Below are positions 11,901 through 26,962 of a stretch of DNA of 64,000 bases, piece after piece. The position numbers were made by a program, and so were the translations under genes. The notes beneath the pieces were generated by a model. The model made no database searches. It was given only the letters and a program-made list of their open reading frames with translations, and was not told the origin of the DNA. Origin of the DNA: Zygnema circumcarinatum (lineage: Eukaryota; Streptophyta; Zygnematophyceae; Zygnematales; Zygnemataceae); assembly GCA_037447605.1 (NCBI GenBank), contig CM074812.1, positions 1,027,934-1,091,933 on the forward strand. Direction: 5' to 3'. The stretch's first letter is position 1. Each line of letters begins with the position of its first letter.

Positions 11901-14900
11901 ATGACAGTTCATTGCAGTACACCAGCACACACCTGGATAGTGACGGGCATATCTTTAGGCCCTTGGATAAGAGATGACACTTCAAATGCTGATTTTCCCG
12001 CAACGCTGGTGCCATTCACTGCCAGAACTTCATCTCCCTGCCAGCCATAAAGAGCCGGAATCACTTGTTTTGACATGTCGCTGCATACATTAATCTATTT
12101 ACTCCAGGCAAAGTGCTTTGTAGAGCCTGCATTAAAACACAGTTACTACATCGCCTTTCTCCCAATGAAACGCGACAACTTCTTCGTTGTACAGAAGCGG
12201 CCGACAACATTTCTGGCCAGAATACAAAGTAAATGCGATTTTCAACATGCTACGATATGATGCAATTCAGGTGCTTTTTATATGTACCTGGCGAACACCG
12301 GCAAGCTGTGCTGGCGAACCGAGCACAATGCCGAGAACTTGCAGGCGCGGCGGCTGACCTCCTTCGCCACCCACGTCGCCAATGTTGAGCCCAATGCCTG
12401 TCACGTCGTATTTCGCCAACTGGGCAAACTGCCTCCCCCGGTAAAAGACGACTGATGGCGTATCAGCAGATGAGTTGAGAGAGAGAGCACTCCGCTGAGC
12501 CAAGGCTGGTTGAAGCCTCATGGCTATGGCTTCTGTGAAGAAGGGTTAACAGAGGAGATGCCCGCCTGCACCCTCCCTCAAAGTGAGGGAGGTTCATGCA
12601 GCTCAACACTATTAGCAACGAAATGCTCATTGCAGCTTTCTCGGCACCCGCCCTTCTCCATTCTCTAATCTCCTGGGAAACTGCAAAAACTTTGCCTGAT
12701 CATCTACCAAACAAACAAGCAATTGACGACAATGGCGCCATTCGCTCCCGATTTGAATCACTAACATGGACAAAACTCAGTCATTGTCTGTGCGCTTCTT
12801 GTTTCAACTTCAATTCAATATGACTTGAACTGCCCGTTCGATCTCTATTTTTTATAGTGTATAAGTTCAGCGTCGTAGCAACAAAACACCTTTCTAATAA
12901 CTTGTCGTCTATAATCAATGCAGCAGAAGACCTGATATCAGTTATCTCAAGGAGTAAATCCATAGAATTGGAAAAGCTAGAATGCTTGGAAGGGCATATG
13001 TGGCCTCAAACCTAAAAGACAGAACAGCATTCTATAAGATTGAAGGGCCAACTGTGTACTGCACTGGGGAAATATCAGCACCTGAGCTGGGGTAAGAAAG
13101 CGGCTATATGGATCGTCAAGGGACCCCAGCATCTGACTGATGGTTGCGTATGCTGCCATACGACTGCGTATGGGCCTGCGAAGAGCCTCCTCTTTCTTTT
13201 TCTGCAACAAAAGCCGAAAGGCACAAGAGTCAGAGTCGCAAACTGCCATATAGGTTCGGGCCAGAATTACAATAAGTAGCCAGTGCCAGAAGCAGGCCCG
13301 GGCCAGAAACGCCAAAATCTCTTTTGCGAACCAAGCAGCAATGGGACTTGATCACGCCTTAGTAAAGAAGTAAAGTATCAAAACATTCTTAGGAAAGACG
13401 TGAAGTATCAAAATGATAAACCCGATCTTGATACTAGTTAGACAACTCAACTTGGCGAAGTGCATTGTGCAGTAGGAAATATGGTAACTTGGGTAGGAAC
13501 ATTGGGGCAGGGGCGGGAACAGGGTCTAATTTAGAAATTGCAACTTGAGACGGTGTCAAGCATGTAAGTTCGGAGATGAATGACGAGCATGAAGTCAACC
13601 TAAAATGGACTTCGTCTTATTGGGCCATAATGACAAACCCACAGTGAAGAACAGTACAAATATGTGGCATCTAATTCGCGGATGAACATGATGATGGAAA
13701 GAATTGAAGAGCAAAATGGGAAGCATTAAACTGAGCCTTATCACAAGAATGTGTAGAGAGAGTCCAAAAGCATATCCGGATTTACAAAAGCTCATGGTAA
13801 GTCTACAATGCGGAAACGGGAGTAGCAAGCAAAGAGTGCAAGGATGAAGCCAACTGCGACGACAGAAGCAAGACACAACTCCACAAATTGAGTAGGTTTC
13901 AAGTCTTTGTGCCTTTCGAAGGCCCAAACAAGGAAATGAGCCACAAGAAGCGTCAAAGCAAGCAAAGAAATGACGTAGGGAGGCGCGATGGAGTATGAAA
14001 CGGGCAACTTTGATGAATGCAGAAACAAAGCAAGTGACTGGAGGATGAAGATATTGACCTAGAGGTCTGGGAAGGGCAACCAGTCACTTAGTAGGCAGAT
14101 TTAAAAGCATGCTATGAGGAAAAGTAAAAAGCAAATTGGCAGATTGGCTTTAGCATTAAGTGCTTGAACCCATGGCAAGTAAGGTGATGTAGACATCTGA
14201 GACAGTTGAAAAAGAGTCGATTGACTCGTAAAAAGCTTGCTTCTCCTAGACATTTCTCACCTCCCAGGCTTCGTGCGTCCAGACCTTGTGTCGTGCATCA
14301 AGGAATGCCTCATCTACAACTTGCCAAGCTTCCAGCACCACGGACTCGTTGGTGATTTCCGTCTGCTCGGGCTCTCCTTCAAGCTCCATTGCAATATCTG
14401 CTACACTCTGCAGTTCTGTATCTGTTTGACATTCCACTGGGAAGCTGGTGCTGATTGAGGAAAAAATATTTTCTTTTAAATTTTTCTGAGCTTGTAAGGC
14501 TTCACGTGTGCTGTAGCCTCCGATATTTTGAAATAATTTGTCACTGAGTACAGGTTCACTATCAGCTACAGGAGCAGGGTAGTTACTGGGGGCCAGATTA
14601 CATGTCCCGATGGTTGGCTGCACGTTTAGTAGAGGAGATAAAGAATGACAATCTGGAAATTGATTTCTGTCACGCTCTGGTGTATGCTGTGCGGCTTGCC
14701 GTCCTCGGGTCCCATCTGTTATCGTAGGAATTGCTGACACAACGGTAATTGGAAATTCTTTCTCGACAGAAACTGGTGCATCAGAAGCAGAGGCCAAAAG
14801 AGGTGCGTCGAGAGACAGTAACGACTGTTCTGGAGTTCTACAGATGGAAGGGTATGACGACGTTTGAGAATATTCTTGCACATCCCTTTGTAAAGCCTGC

Positions 14901-15487
14901 GATGTACTCGAAGTCTGAGCTTGATCTAGAAGCTCGGCTGCTTCGACAGGATAGGGAAAGACGGCAAGTGACATAGATAAAAGGAATGCTCCGACAGCAG
15001 CAGGAATGCAAGAAGAGGCGGAAGGGGAGGTAGGAGCTTGCGCGACTTGAGCAGCAACGTTGGGAGATACACTTGCGTTCACCTTCTCACCATAAACTAT
15101 TAAGGAAGACTTATGAGCAAATGAGCAGCATAAATGTGGAGCTTTAAAAGGAGCTAATTTTTTTTGTAGCGGCCATCGCCCGCAGACATCAGTGAGTCCT
15201 GCCACACCTGCGGCGCGTTTGTTTGGAAAAAATGTCACACACGCACCCGCAGAAACTCTCTTCTCAAAAACCAAACCTTTCGCGTTGTTGCTGCTACTGC
15301 CATATCCTATGCATGCTGTATGGCTCCTCTTCCAGGCGTGCAGTGAAGCTCCCCGCTGCAATGTATGGCGTTTCTTACAGTGCATTAGCTCAGAGCATTC
15401 CCTTACAGGAACATGACCTGCGCTGACGCTCCAAGAGGCCGCCATGGCCATGGCCGTCATCAAAGACAACCGATGCGTCTCTCGCAA
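8902..15487 (-). CDS. Plastid carboxyl-terminal processing peptidase (CtpA-like, S41A)
   Basis: Twelve phase-consistent exons (minus): 15487-14261, 13201-13082, 12428-12288, 12037-11933, 11641-11467, 11299-11223, 10472-10428, 10257-10174, 9841-9803, 9605-9543, 9273-9144, 8924-8902; about 742 aa. Core order: SQMLGSLDDPYSRFLTPAQ; VTGIGLNIG with GSPAQLAGVRQGDEVLAVNG (PDZ domain); VGYLRLREFNARAK; FILDLQDNPGGLV; then NSRTASASEI, whose SAS serine is the nucleophile; then GGRTFGKGLIQS, whose lysine is the general base of the S41 Ser/Lys dyad; then YVTPAHSDIDKNGIEPDF. The closest family I recall is the plant CtpA-like group of AT3G57680/AT5G46390, rather than the D1-processing CtpA itself. Before the core are about 409 residues: a transit-like N-terminus, then a hydrophobic segment (AVGAFLLSMSLAVFPY, about residue 166) ending in PVEAAE, like a thylakoid lumen cleavage site, then a Ser/Thr/Glu-rich stretch. 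The start was chosen at the first Met; Met10 is an alternative. Confidence 0.92.
13202..14260 (-). other. Long first intron of the peptidase gene
   Basis: A 1.06-kb intron separates the transit/extension exon from the first protease-core exon. Donor GTGAG at 14260 and acceptor TTGCAG at 13203 fit in phase 0. Two hydrophobic minus-strand open frames inside it (13595-13927 and 13792-14028) have no recognisable homology and overlap each other, so they are treated as chance. Confidence 0.7.
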
Positions 15488-18113
<2,626 letters not shown>

Positions 18114-19828
18114 ACTGTCTACCATTGTCCTGATTCTGCTTCCCGTAGGGTGGTTCAAGTGCAGATTTCCTGTCTGGTCACTTGGAACTCGACGGAAACA
18201 TGTTATTGCTTCTTTCTGTTGTAGAGTTGTGGTTTGCTTTGGGGCTTTGTCGGATTCTGGTGACTTCGCAATGGTCGGCAGGAAGGCTCCTGGGAGCTGC
18301 GAGTGTGCCACGGCTCTTGCTGTCCGCCACATATTCCAAGGTGGTTTTTTGAACGGTACACGTACTGTATTAGGATCTGCTTGCTTACGCTGCACTTTGT
18401 ATGGCCACTGACTACCGCAGTTTCTTTGAAAGGGACAAGTGGAAGGAAATGTTATCTACGCCTTCTTGCAAGCGTAAAGTGCCCCCATGGCTCTCTTAAA
18501 GCTGGATGTGATGTCACTCATGCCGCAAAGTCTTTGATGCAGTCTGTGTGGGCCTTTTTCCTAGAGGGCATTGTAGTGTGTATGCTTCCAAAGACTTCTG
18601 ATAAATATGATTCGAGGTCTGCAGGAAGGTTGAGATTGGTCTTGTGAAGCTTTGCATGCCATGCACTGGCAGATTTGCAGTATGCAATGTGCAGATGTGA
18701 TGCCCTTGAGCAGAGCGCATAAACTTAGATTCGTACGGCGAGAGTAATGACATCTAGAGAGAGTACTTATTTGGTCATGCGACATTTTGATGTGGAGAGC
18801 TATTGCACATAAAGGTTTATGTGTTGGTCATATTAGTCAGGCGGAAAGTAGGGAAGGGGAAGCATGTGGCTCCAGGATTAGGCTGCAGAAGGGTACCTTG
18901 GATGGCACAGGCTATTTCCTGAGTGCTAAAATTGTATGATCTGGCGAGCTCTAATGGGGCCACAAGTCAGGTGTACCCTCAAGGCTTGTCTATTTGGCAG
19001 TGTGAAGGACTGAGGGGTGATGATGCATGTACGTCCCTCCATATGTTAATATATGCAGGCATGTATGCATCCATCCTTAATCCATGCGTATAGACTCACT
19101 GCTTGCATAACAGAATTGAGGTATGCTCAAGACATCTGAGTTTTCTCAGGAATTTCAAGGTCGCCGTTTGCAAAAGGACTCCATTCATATCAGTTCGAGG
19201 ACTTCAAAGGAGTCTGCTTCACAAATTCTATAGTTTCTATTGCAAATGTACTTCTCAATGTGAAATGAACTGCACACTTCGTATCTGCCAATTCCTATCA
19301 AGATGCGTTTTGAAATTTGAGAGGATTTTGTAACCATTGCCTTTTAAAACATTGTCACGCTAATGCGGAAGTGAATCTTGGAATTCCAATTCAGTACACT
19401 CTTTCCCCCAAATAGTGTCAGCAGGGCAGAAAAATGAAAGGGATTTTGGTATCCATCTAAAATTTGAAAATCCTTCTTACAAGAATACTTTTAGAAGCTT
19501 TCCCGGTTTGCACTTATTGAAAAGCTGTGAAGATTTCCTGTATGAAGAACGACCACTTCAATACGTTTTGGACAAAAGTTGTGGAAACTCCACTTATTGA
19601 TCTCATTTCTCTACAGCTGCAACTCATTCCCGATGATCTAAGATTGTAGCGTCCTTAGGGTTTCTAAAGTCTTCCGTGCTTCTAGAGTTTCCAAAAGTGA
19701 ATAGACACGACCGGAAATCTGCTGCTCAACATCTCCTCCTTCCCATTTCCTCCATACAAAGACAAACAGTCGTGTGAAAGGAACACGGCAAGCTTTTCCC
19801 TCTCTAATTTGCTAAAGGAAACTACGAG
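18114..19828. other. Convergent intergenic region between ARF and the WD40 gene
   Basis: The ARF 3' UTR must begin here, and the region ends at the stop of the minus-strand WD40 gene. It is unremarkable AT-rich sequence with no recognised gene, repeat or RNA. Short open frames (for example 19103-19333) lack coding character. Confidence 0.5.
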
Positions 19829-22800
19829 CTACAATCTCACCTTTTTCTGCTTCTCCATCCTAAAGCCTTTCTCCTTTCGCTTTTTCAAGTTTTGGGTTAC
19901 GTCATCCGCAGGAGCCTCACTTGCAGCTGTCCTCTTTTCTCCCTTACTCAGCTCTTTTCGTCTTTTCCTCGCGTGTAAAGGAAGTAGGCTCTGCTTCCCT
20001 TCCTCGCTCTCTCTACGCTTCTTTTTGCCTCCCTGAATTTTGCCTTCCTGAGGCACTTCTGCCGCCTCAGGTTCGATGTCTGCTTTTCCAGAACCAAAGC
20101 CTTTACCACTTTTCATTTGTCGCTTACTCACTCGCTCTCCGGTGTCTGCCGAGTCCCCTGCGTCCCTCTTCCTTGCCTTCGCCGCTTGATTTCCCGCTTT
20201 GGTCAGGGCTTTCTCCTCTCCTTGCGAGCCTCCTCCACCTGCCTCTTTAGGAAGGCCTGAATGAAGGGTTACACTTGTGCCACTAATTTCAGCAGATTTT
20301 TCTGCAACGCAATCAGCACACAGTTCTTAAAGTTAATATGCGAACAACAAGGAAAGAAATAGTTTTGTCAGCCCGGAGAGCAAGCATTCAGTCACTCTCA
20401 ATCATCTCCTCCTGACGACTTTTGCAAATGCAGACAGAAACCCCAAAGCAGAAAGCAGAAGCCACCCTCTCCAATCCTCAAGCCTTTTGCCTCCTTACTT
20501 GCCCAAAAGCCGCCGAGGGCCATACACGTGATCCGTGCCTTTGTGGCCACCTCCAGCCATGGCTGCATGCTCCCTTGGCTGCCCTCTTCACTCCCCTTCT
20601 TCTTCAGCATCCTTGGGTCCCAAGTTCGCACTACCCCATCTGAAGAAGCAGACGCTAAGAAGAGGGGAAGGGGAGTATGAGAGAGCCCTGGAGGCACAGC
20701 AAGGCCTCGGATTCGAGAAGAGTGGGCCTTGGGGATGGTAAGGACCGGCTCTTCAACGCTGTTATCCCATGCACGAATGGTGCCTTCTTCACCTGCAGTT
20801 ACTACAAGCCTGTCCTGCAGCAGCCACGCTTCCCCCCCATATGGCTGAAGTCAGATGCCACGCATATAGAATTATGGTTTGAGGTTTTCGATAGCTTATC
20901 ATCTAACCTCAGTATAGAACATTCAAATGGCGCCGCGTGGTCGACAATGTCACCACTGTGCTTTCCGCGGTTAGTCCTAGAGAGATGCTATAGAGGGGTC
21001 CATGGAATACATGTGTGCGCATCAAATGTGGAGTCCGACACTGTTCAATTGTCCCGAAAGCATGTCCCTCTCATGTATATCAAAGAACTGTATACCCGCT
21101 AGTCCAGTAGAAAACTGAAAGCACACCCCTGACACTCCATTTTGTCTATCAAAGACAGGGCGACATAAAGCACTCACCAAATGCGAAGCAAGCGCAAGCA
21201 CTCTGTCTGCATGCTTGAGTTGCCGAATCTCGCGGCCATTCTCACTTGCATGCAGAGTGACAAGACCCCCCTGCAGGCCGAGAGCATATGTGTCGCCTCC
21301 CTGGGGAGCGAGGGCCACATGCAGACCCTCTTGGGGCAGCTTTGAGGAGAAGGATGACTTGCCCTTAACCAGATTCCACATGCGAAGCGTGCCATCCCGT
21401 GATACGGAAAGAGCTAAACGCCCACTTGGATGCACTGCATGAGCCACACACATCATCCGATTTTGCAAGAAAGAAAATCAGTATGATTAACTATATCTGC
21501 AACGAAATTAACGTAATTCCACCCTTTGAGAACATGACCGCTTCCAAAATCACGCTCAGAAAGGGAATATGGACGCAAATAGGTCAAATGTAAGTTCAGC
21601 CAGAGTGATGCGGAAAGGAAAAGTGCATAGGACTGTTAATGACAAAAGCCTAATGCTGTACAGTACTTCCTGGCAAAAGGGCGGTCGAAATATTCACTGA
21701 AAGTGAAGGGAGCTAAGTGTTGAAGTGAGGGAGCACTTAAAGGCCCATGTGAAGCAAACTCATGAGAATCACATTTGGGAAATGGTGAACTGCTGGTTAG
21801 TCAAGAACATATAAAGGAAGCTCAAGGAAGATACATTCCAACTAGTCCGTCCAATGAAGACAGTAGACCCAAAACATAAGGGACTAGATATCCAGAAATA
21901 AACAATTCTAAACAAAGCTATCTATCACAGGACTCACAATCAGGCGCTGAAAATAAAAAAAAGTAGTAATGGACATCCATTTAACCCGGCAAAGCGCCAG
22001 TGGGGAATATAATAATTCAGCGGTAGGATATCAAGGTTTGCCTCAACTTATCACTGACGTTTCCTTAGTGATGAAACGTTACATACTTACGTTACTTGTT
22101 CACGTGTGCTACGCTCGGCTAAATAGACCTCATAAATGACCACTATATGTACTAAGAATCCCAAAACAAACCTCTAGCTTTTTTCATATCTGAAAACACC
22201 TTTCAGAAAGGAATGCAAAAACAACATCAAATTCTTACTCAGTTCGACTATGCAGCAAGACACCCACAAGTGTTGATTTAATGACTTAAACCCATCTTCC
22301 AGCCGGTCTCTACCAACTATGCCAAGTCACGTACCACTTATATCATTAATGGGTCCTTTGTGGCCTTTCAAGGTGATGAGATGTTGCCATTTGTCGGTAT
22401 CCCACACGCAGATCTTGGAGTCCTCTCCTCCAGAAATTAGATGAGTGGGGTGGCCCTGAGGTCCATGGAACTGCTCCCCGAAGAGGGGCAATAAACCCAT
22501 ACAGTATCAGACTGAGGCTCCATAGTACAGTGCACAGCTGCTTCCTGAAGCCACTTTTCCTCGTAAAAACAAGCTTCCCAGAAGAGAGAGTATCACGTAG
22601 CTCCCGAGGGAGGGAGGGAGGAGGGAGGGAGGGAGGGAGGGAGGGAGGGAGGGAGGGAGGGAGAGGGAGGGAGGGAGGGAGGGAGGGAGGGAGGGAGAGG
22701 GAGGGAGGGAGGAGGAGGAGGGAGGGAGGAGGGAGGAGGAGGGAGGAGGGAGGAGGAGGGAGGGAGGGAGAGGGAGGGAGGGAGGAGGAGGGAGGAGGAG

Positions 22801-23496
22801 GAGGAGGGAGGGAGGGAGGGAGGAGGAGGAGGAGGGAGGGAGGGAGACCTGCAGGCTCGTGACGCTGCCTTCATGCTGCATCAGCGTGCCCATGTCTGTC
22901 CGGCCTTTGAGATCGTAAAGCTTGATCACGTCGTCGTCTCCCCCCGACGCGGCAACGAACCCTGAGGCCGCCACGCTCTTCACTGGGCCCAAGTGCGCCC
23001 CGTAGTTGTAGGCCACCGGCAGCGCTCCCGCTTGCACCTCGTCAGAGCCGTCAATTTCCCTGTTCCGCATGCCCACATGAATCCTACAATTGCTTAAACC
23101 TGGGGTGTGCGAAACCCTTAATTAATTAATTAATTAATTAATCACCGCTGGAGCTCAAAGAATTTCAAGAGTTCAAGCTAAATTGAAGTTCTGAATGTTC
23201 TCAGAGGACTCGTAACGTAACCCTAATTTTCAAGGTCTTCCAGGTTTAAAAAGACCAAATCCATGAAAGTTTTCTAAGTTTCAAACTACCTCTAATCTGC
23301 AATGGTTTATATAGTTACGCCCCTTCCCCCACAAAAAATCCAAACGGGGGATATCCCCTCTCCAGAGCCGCCATGAGCAGCAAGCAGGTGCAGCCACGTG
23401 GCAGCAGCAGCAGCAAGCGGCTTACCTGGGCGGGGCTTTCAAAGAGAAGCCGAGCACGCGCCTCTCGTAGCAGCCGGCCATCAGCGCCGCCGCCAT
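19829..23496 (-). CDS. PAK1IP1/MAK11-like WD40 protein
   Basis: Six exons (minus): 23496-23426, 23083-22849, 22470-22335, 21434-21178, 20814-20499, 20301-19829; phases agree and give 495 aa. The N-terminus (MAGCYERRVLGFSLK) and first blade (GPVKSVAASGFVAASGGDDDVIKLYDL) resemble Mak11/PAK1IP1, the WD40 factor acting in 60S ribosome assembly with Rsa4/Rpl24-type partners in yeast. Further blades: HLISGGEDSKICVWDTDKW; HPSGRLALSVSRDGTLRMWN; RLVVTAGEEGTIRAWD; FLASASSDGVVRTWDPR. The C-terminal exon encodes a Lys/Arg/Glu-rich tail of about 150 residues with KKKRR and KKRKEK clusters, likely for nucleolar localisation. In the second exon's downstream intron a long purine tract (plus strand) begins at the splice donor. 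Ribosome-biogenesis function is inferred from the family. Confidence 0.85.
22603..22848. repeat. GGGAGG/GGA microsatellite in WD40 intron 2
   Basis: About 245 bp made almost entirely of GGGA and GGA units. On the sense strand of the WD40 gene this is CCCT/CCT, starting immediately after the splice donor at 22848. Open frames through it in several phases are low-complexity artefacts. Confidence 0.95.
23119..23142. repeat. (TTAA)n microsatellite
   Basis: Six tandem TTAA/ATTA units inside the first intron of the WD40 gene. Confidence 0.9.
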
Positions 23497-24237
23497 GGCG
23501 GCCTCCTAGGGAAGCTCAGCCGCGCTTCCACGAGGCGCCACGTGCCCCGCTGCTCTCCCGCGCTGCCACGTGGCACCCTCTGCCTGCAGCGCCGGAGACC
23601 CCTTCCTCCCTCTCGGCAGGGGACACTTTTTGAAGGAAGAATATCAAATCGGCTTGAATACTGGAATATGCTGATCAGTATCGCGATATCTTTCGTATCG
23701 GGGTGTCGAGGCGCATGGGCACTTGTAAATCGGACGGAGCCGGCGCAGTCTCGACCGTCCGATTTCTGAGCGGGAGATTGTGGGCCGTCAGATTGACAGA
23801 TCGTACAAGGAAGGCCTGCGGACCCAACGGTCGAATTTTCGGCTTGGCCTCGTCCTCCAACGGTCCAATTTCTGAACGTTCCAGAAGGGAGGGGTACTGG
23901 ACTCACGCCGCCTTTTAATCTTCCGCACAGCCGAGTTGGTGCTTGTGTGAGAAAGGGAGGGAGAGGGCGGAGAGGGAGGGAGGGAGAAAGAGAGAATGTG
24001 CTTTGTTGAATAAGTAACAAGTTCCAGCAGAGAAGAAACCTTGACAGCGAACAGCACTTGTACAAAAAACAATTTTCTTTATAAAGTAAGGTGTAGACGA
24101 CAAACAGAGGAGAGGGTCAGAGGGTTCTTTTCCTGACCGCTCTTTAGCTCTTGAGACCGAAACTGAAACTGAAACTGGCAACTGAGCGCGTTTATGCACA
24201 TGCACAAAGTGTAAACAGGAACGTGTGGTGTTGCAGT
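23497..24237. promoter_or_regulatory. Upstream region of the WD40 gene and 3' flank of the arabinofuranosidase gene
   Basis: No gene is supported. CACGTG words lie at about 23395, 23540 and 23568 within CCACGTGG-like contexts around the WD40 start. A perfect 10-bp inverted repeat AATCGGACGG / CCGTCCGATT occupies 23728-23737 and 23755-23764. Related words (AACGGTCGAATTTT, AACGGTCCAATTTC) recur at about 23827 and 23869, which looks like a repeated cis-element. A GA-rich tract lies at 23951-23997. Confidence 0.5.
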
Positions 24238-24277
24238 TCATTCAAACGCCACTGATTCTTTATCATGATGATGATCG

Positions 24278-24314
<37 letters not shown>

Positions 24315-26916
24315 CCTCCAGCTGAAATTTGTACACAGTGAGTGAGACCGGCTTGAGCTTTACATGGAGCACATCTGTCACACGCTTCAGCACACTTTGT
24401 CTCGGAGCCACCTGTGAGAACATGGAACACCAGCACGAAGTTCTTCGTAAGAAAATGCTCTGAGCACACTCTAGGAACCGTTTTAATTCGACAAGGAAGC
24501 CACATTCTACAGGTGCGAGTCACCAGCATGTTCCTATCCGAAAAATCTAGCACGTTAAGGGACTCTAATGCCTTAGCCGAGCTCTGTTCCAAAGACATGC
24601 ACTACACAATACAGCCATCCATCGCAAACGAGTGCCGAGAGAGGCCCTCGGACAGTGGGGGGGAGATGGGGAGAGGGGGAGAGGGGGAGAGGGGGAGAGG
24701 GGGAGGGGGGGGGGTTCGGGACGGAAGTGGGGGAGGGAAGAGGGAGAGAGGGCCAGAGGGGAGGGAGAGAGGGCCAGAGGGGAGGGAGCGAGAAAACTAT
24801 GACATTTAAAAAACCTGCGAAAGAACGAGTGAGTGAATACGGTGACACAGGAAGGACAATCTCTCGTTATCATGAACCTGACGATGATGGCATCAGTTTG
24901 CCAAAACTCTGACGGCTTCCGATCAAGCAGCTTGCGTCAACCGCGAGAGTAGGAAGGCAAATACCTTCAATGGCTGGGCAAAAGAATTTTCATCATATGG
25001 GCTGTCACTTGCGAGAAGCTCAACAGTCGCTTCTGAGTGAAGCTTCTTCTGAAGGCCCTCCAGCTCTACCTTCACTCGCAGCTCTACAGCTGTTGGGTTC
25101 ACAGCCTGCACCTCACTACATGCTGTCAGACATAACGGAACGGACGCGTGTTCAAACTATTTCCTTCAACAATCTCACAAACAACAGGCTGGCCACAAAC
25201 GAAGGAATATGCCTGACATTCGGCTGATACAATTCTTGAACCCAAGAAGGGAGTGAATTCCTGCAGCATAATACTTGTCTGAAGTTGAAAGAGAAACGAC
25301 CTTGACAATCAGAAGACTCGTGTTCTTGTTCCCTTTCAAAGTGAGATAAACTGCGGCTGAGAACTCGAGGAGGGAGGCTACACCATCAGCCCCCTGGAAG
25401 GAGACAGGAATCCACGTGGCACCCCGGTATTGGCTGAACATGCGGAAAGCCCAGTAGCTCGGGGTGCCGTAGTGTTGCCATGAATCGAACACAACAGTAT
25501 CGGGACTCCACCTGCAGAAGGAAGAGACAAGAAATTACTTGTCACAGAAGGGGTTGTTTAGACAATGCAGATACAAATTTCACACGAAACCACTAGGGAT
25601 CCCGAATGGCAGAAACTATGACCCATAGCGCGACCTCTATTGCATGCACAAATTTCTGAACTCCAGTCCCTTCACTTCTGCAGAAATAAAAAAAACAAGC
25701 GAAAAAAATGGTTTGGTCTATCAATGGCTGCTTGAGAATTGACCACCGGTTGACACCTTGCCCCGTAGAGTACGTTTTTGGAGTGTAAAGGTGCACCAAA
25801 TATTGCAACAGGACAGAGCACTAGACTTGTCCCCACTGTCTGCTTACAACTTCAGCAGTCTCAGTCTGCTGCTGCTCCACTTAGCACTCTGCTTATACAA
25901 ATCAATAGAGCTGAGCTTACTGGCGGTGATTGGTGTTGACCATAAGAGGTGCGTAGCTTGCTCCCCACACAATATCACTGCCAAACATCCGACCCCACAT
26001 TCTCCTTTAAGAACTTCTGCCAACAGTGACAGGCTGCAGAAATAAACTGCGAGGGAGTCGGGAGGAGGAGGAGGGAGGGAGAGGGGGGGGGGTGGATAAA
26101 TTCACCTGTTCCGTTCCAATCCTGTCATGAAGGCAGCCTCAGCAATAGCCGCCAGTAATGTGCCCATATATGTAGGCCCCGTTTCGGGCCCCAAAACTGC
26201 AAACTCACTCACGAAAGCCTGGAGAGAAGCACACTTTTATTCAGGAGAGAACGGAAACGGTTTGCCCTCTAAGCGGGCTGATAACGGGACTTGAAATATC
26301 AGATGAGTTGTAAGGGGGACGAGATGAGGATGGGCTACAAGGCGCAGAGGCTTTAAAGCGAACCTTGGGGCCTGTGCGGTTAACTCGATCGAACACGTGG
26401 GCGTATGCAGACATGACAGCTGTATTGGTATAAACCTGCCCCATACATTATCACAACTATCAGCTCAAGCGATTGCGAAAAATCAGCATGTGGGCTTAAT
26501 TGTCTACAAACATGTTCGCAGTCTGATGACAGACATGGATGCTGGAGGGCTGATGCCTGGCCACATCCATAATACTTTGCAGAGGCAGACTTAGTGAATG
26601 GGAATACTGACGTGGAAATCGTAAAGGTCTGCAGGGTGATCCAAAGGAAGCCATGTTGCATCGCAGTTGGAGATCAGCTGAATATCGGGATAACCTGCTT
26701 TGATTGCTTCATAGAACCGCATGTAGCTTCCTGAGAGGGAGGGGCCGCAGCACTGTCAATTCCTTGCCAGGATCTACCCAGACAAATATTGCGGCACAGA
26801 CTTCAGACAAAGTTTGAAAGGCAACACTCGTAAAGATCAATCAGAAAAGTCGGAAGCAGACACATAAAAGCATATGCATGTGTTCCGGTATTCCCTGCCA
26901 TTCAGATCAAAGAAAG

Positions 26917-26962
<46 letters not shown>

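Noticed and set aside
13595-14028. Hydrophobic minus-strand frames suggesting a small membrane protein
   Set aside because: They overlap each other in different frames within the long first intron of the peptidase gene and lack recognisable family features.
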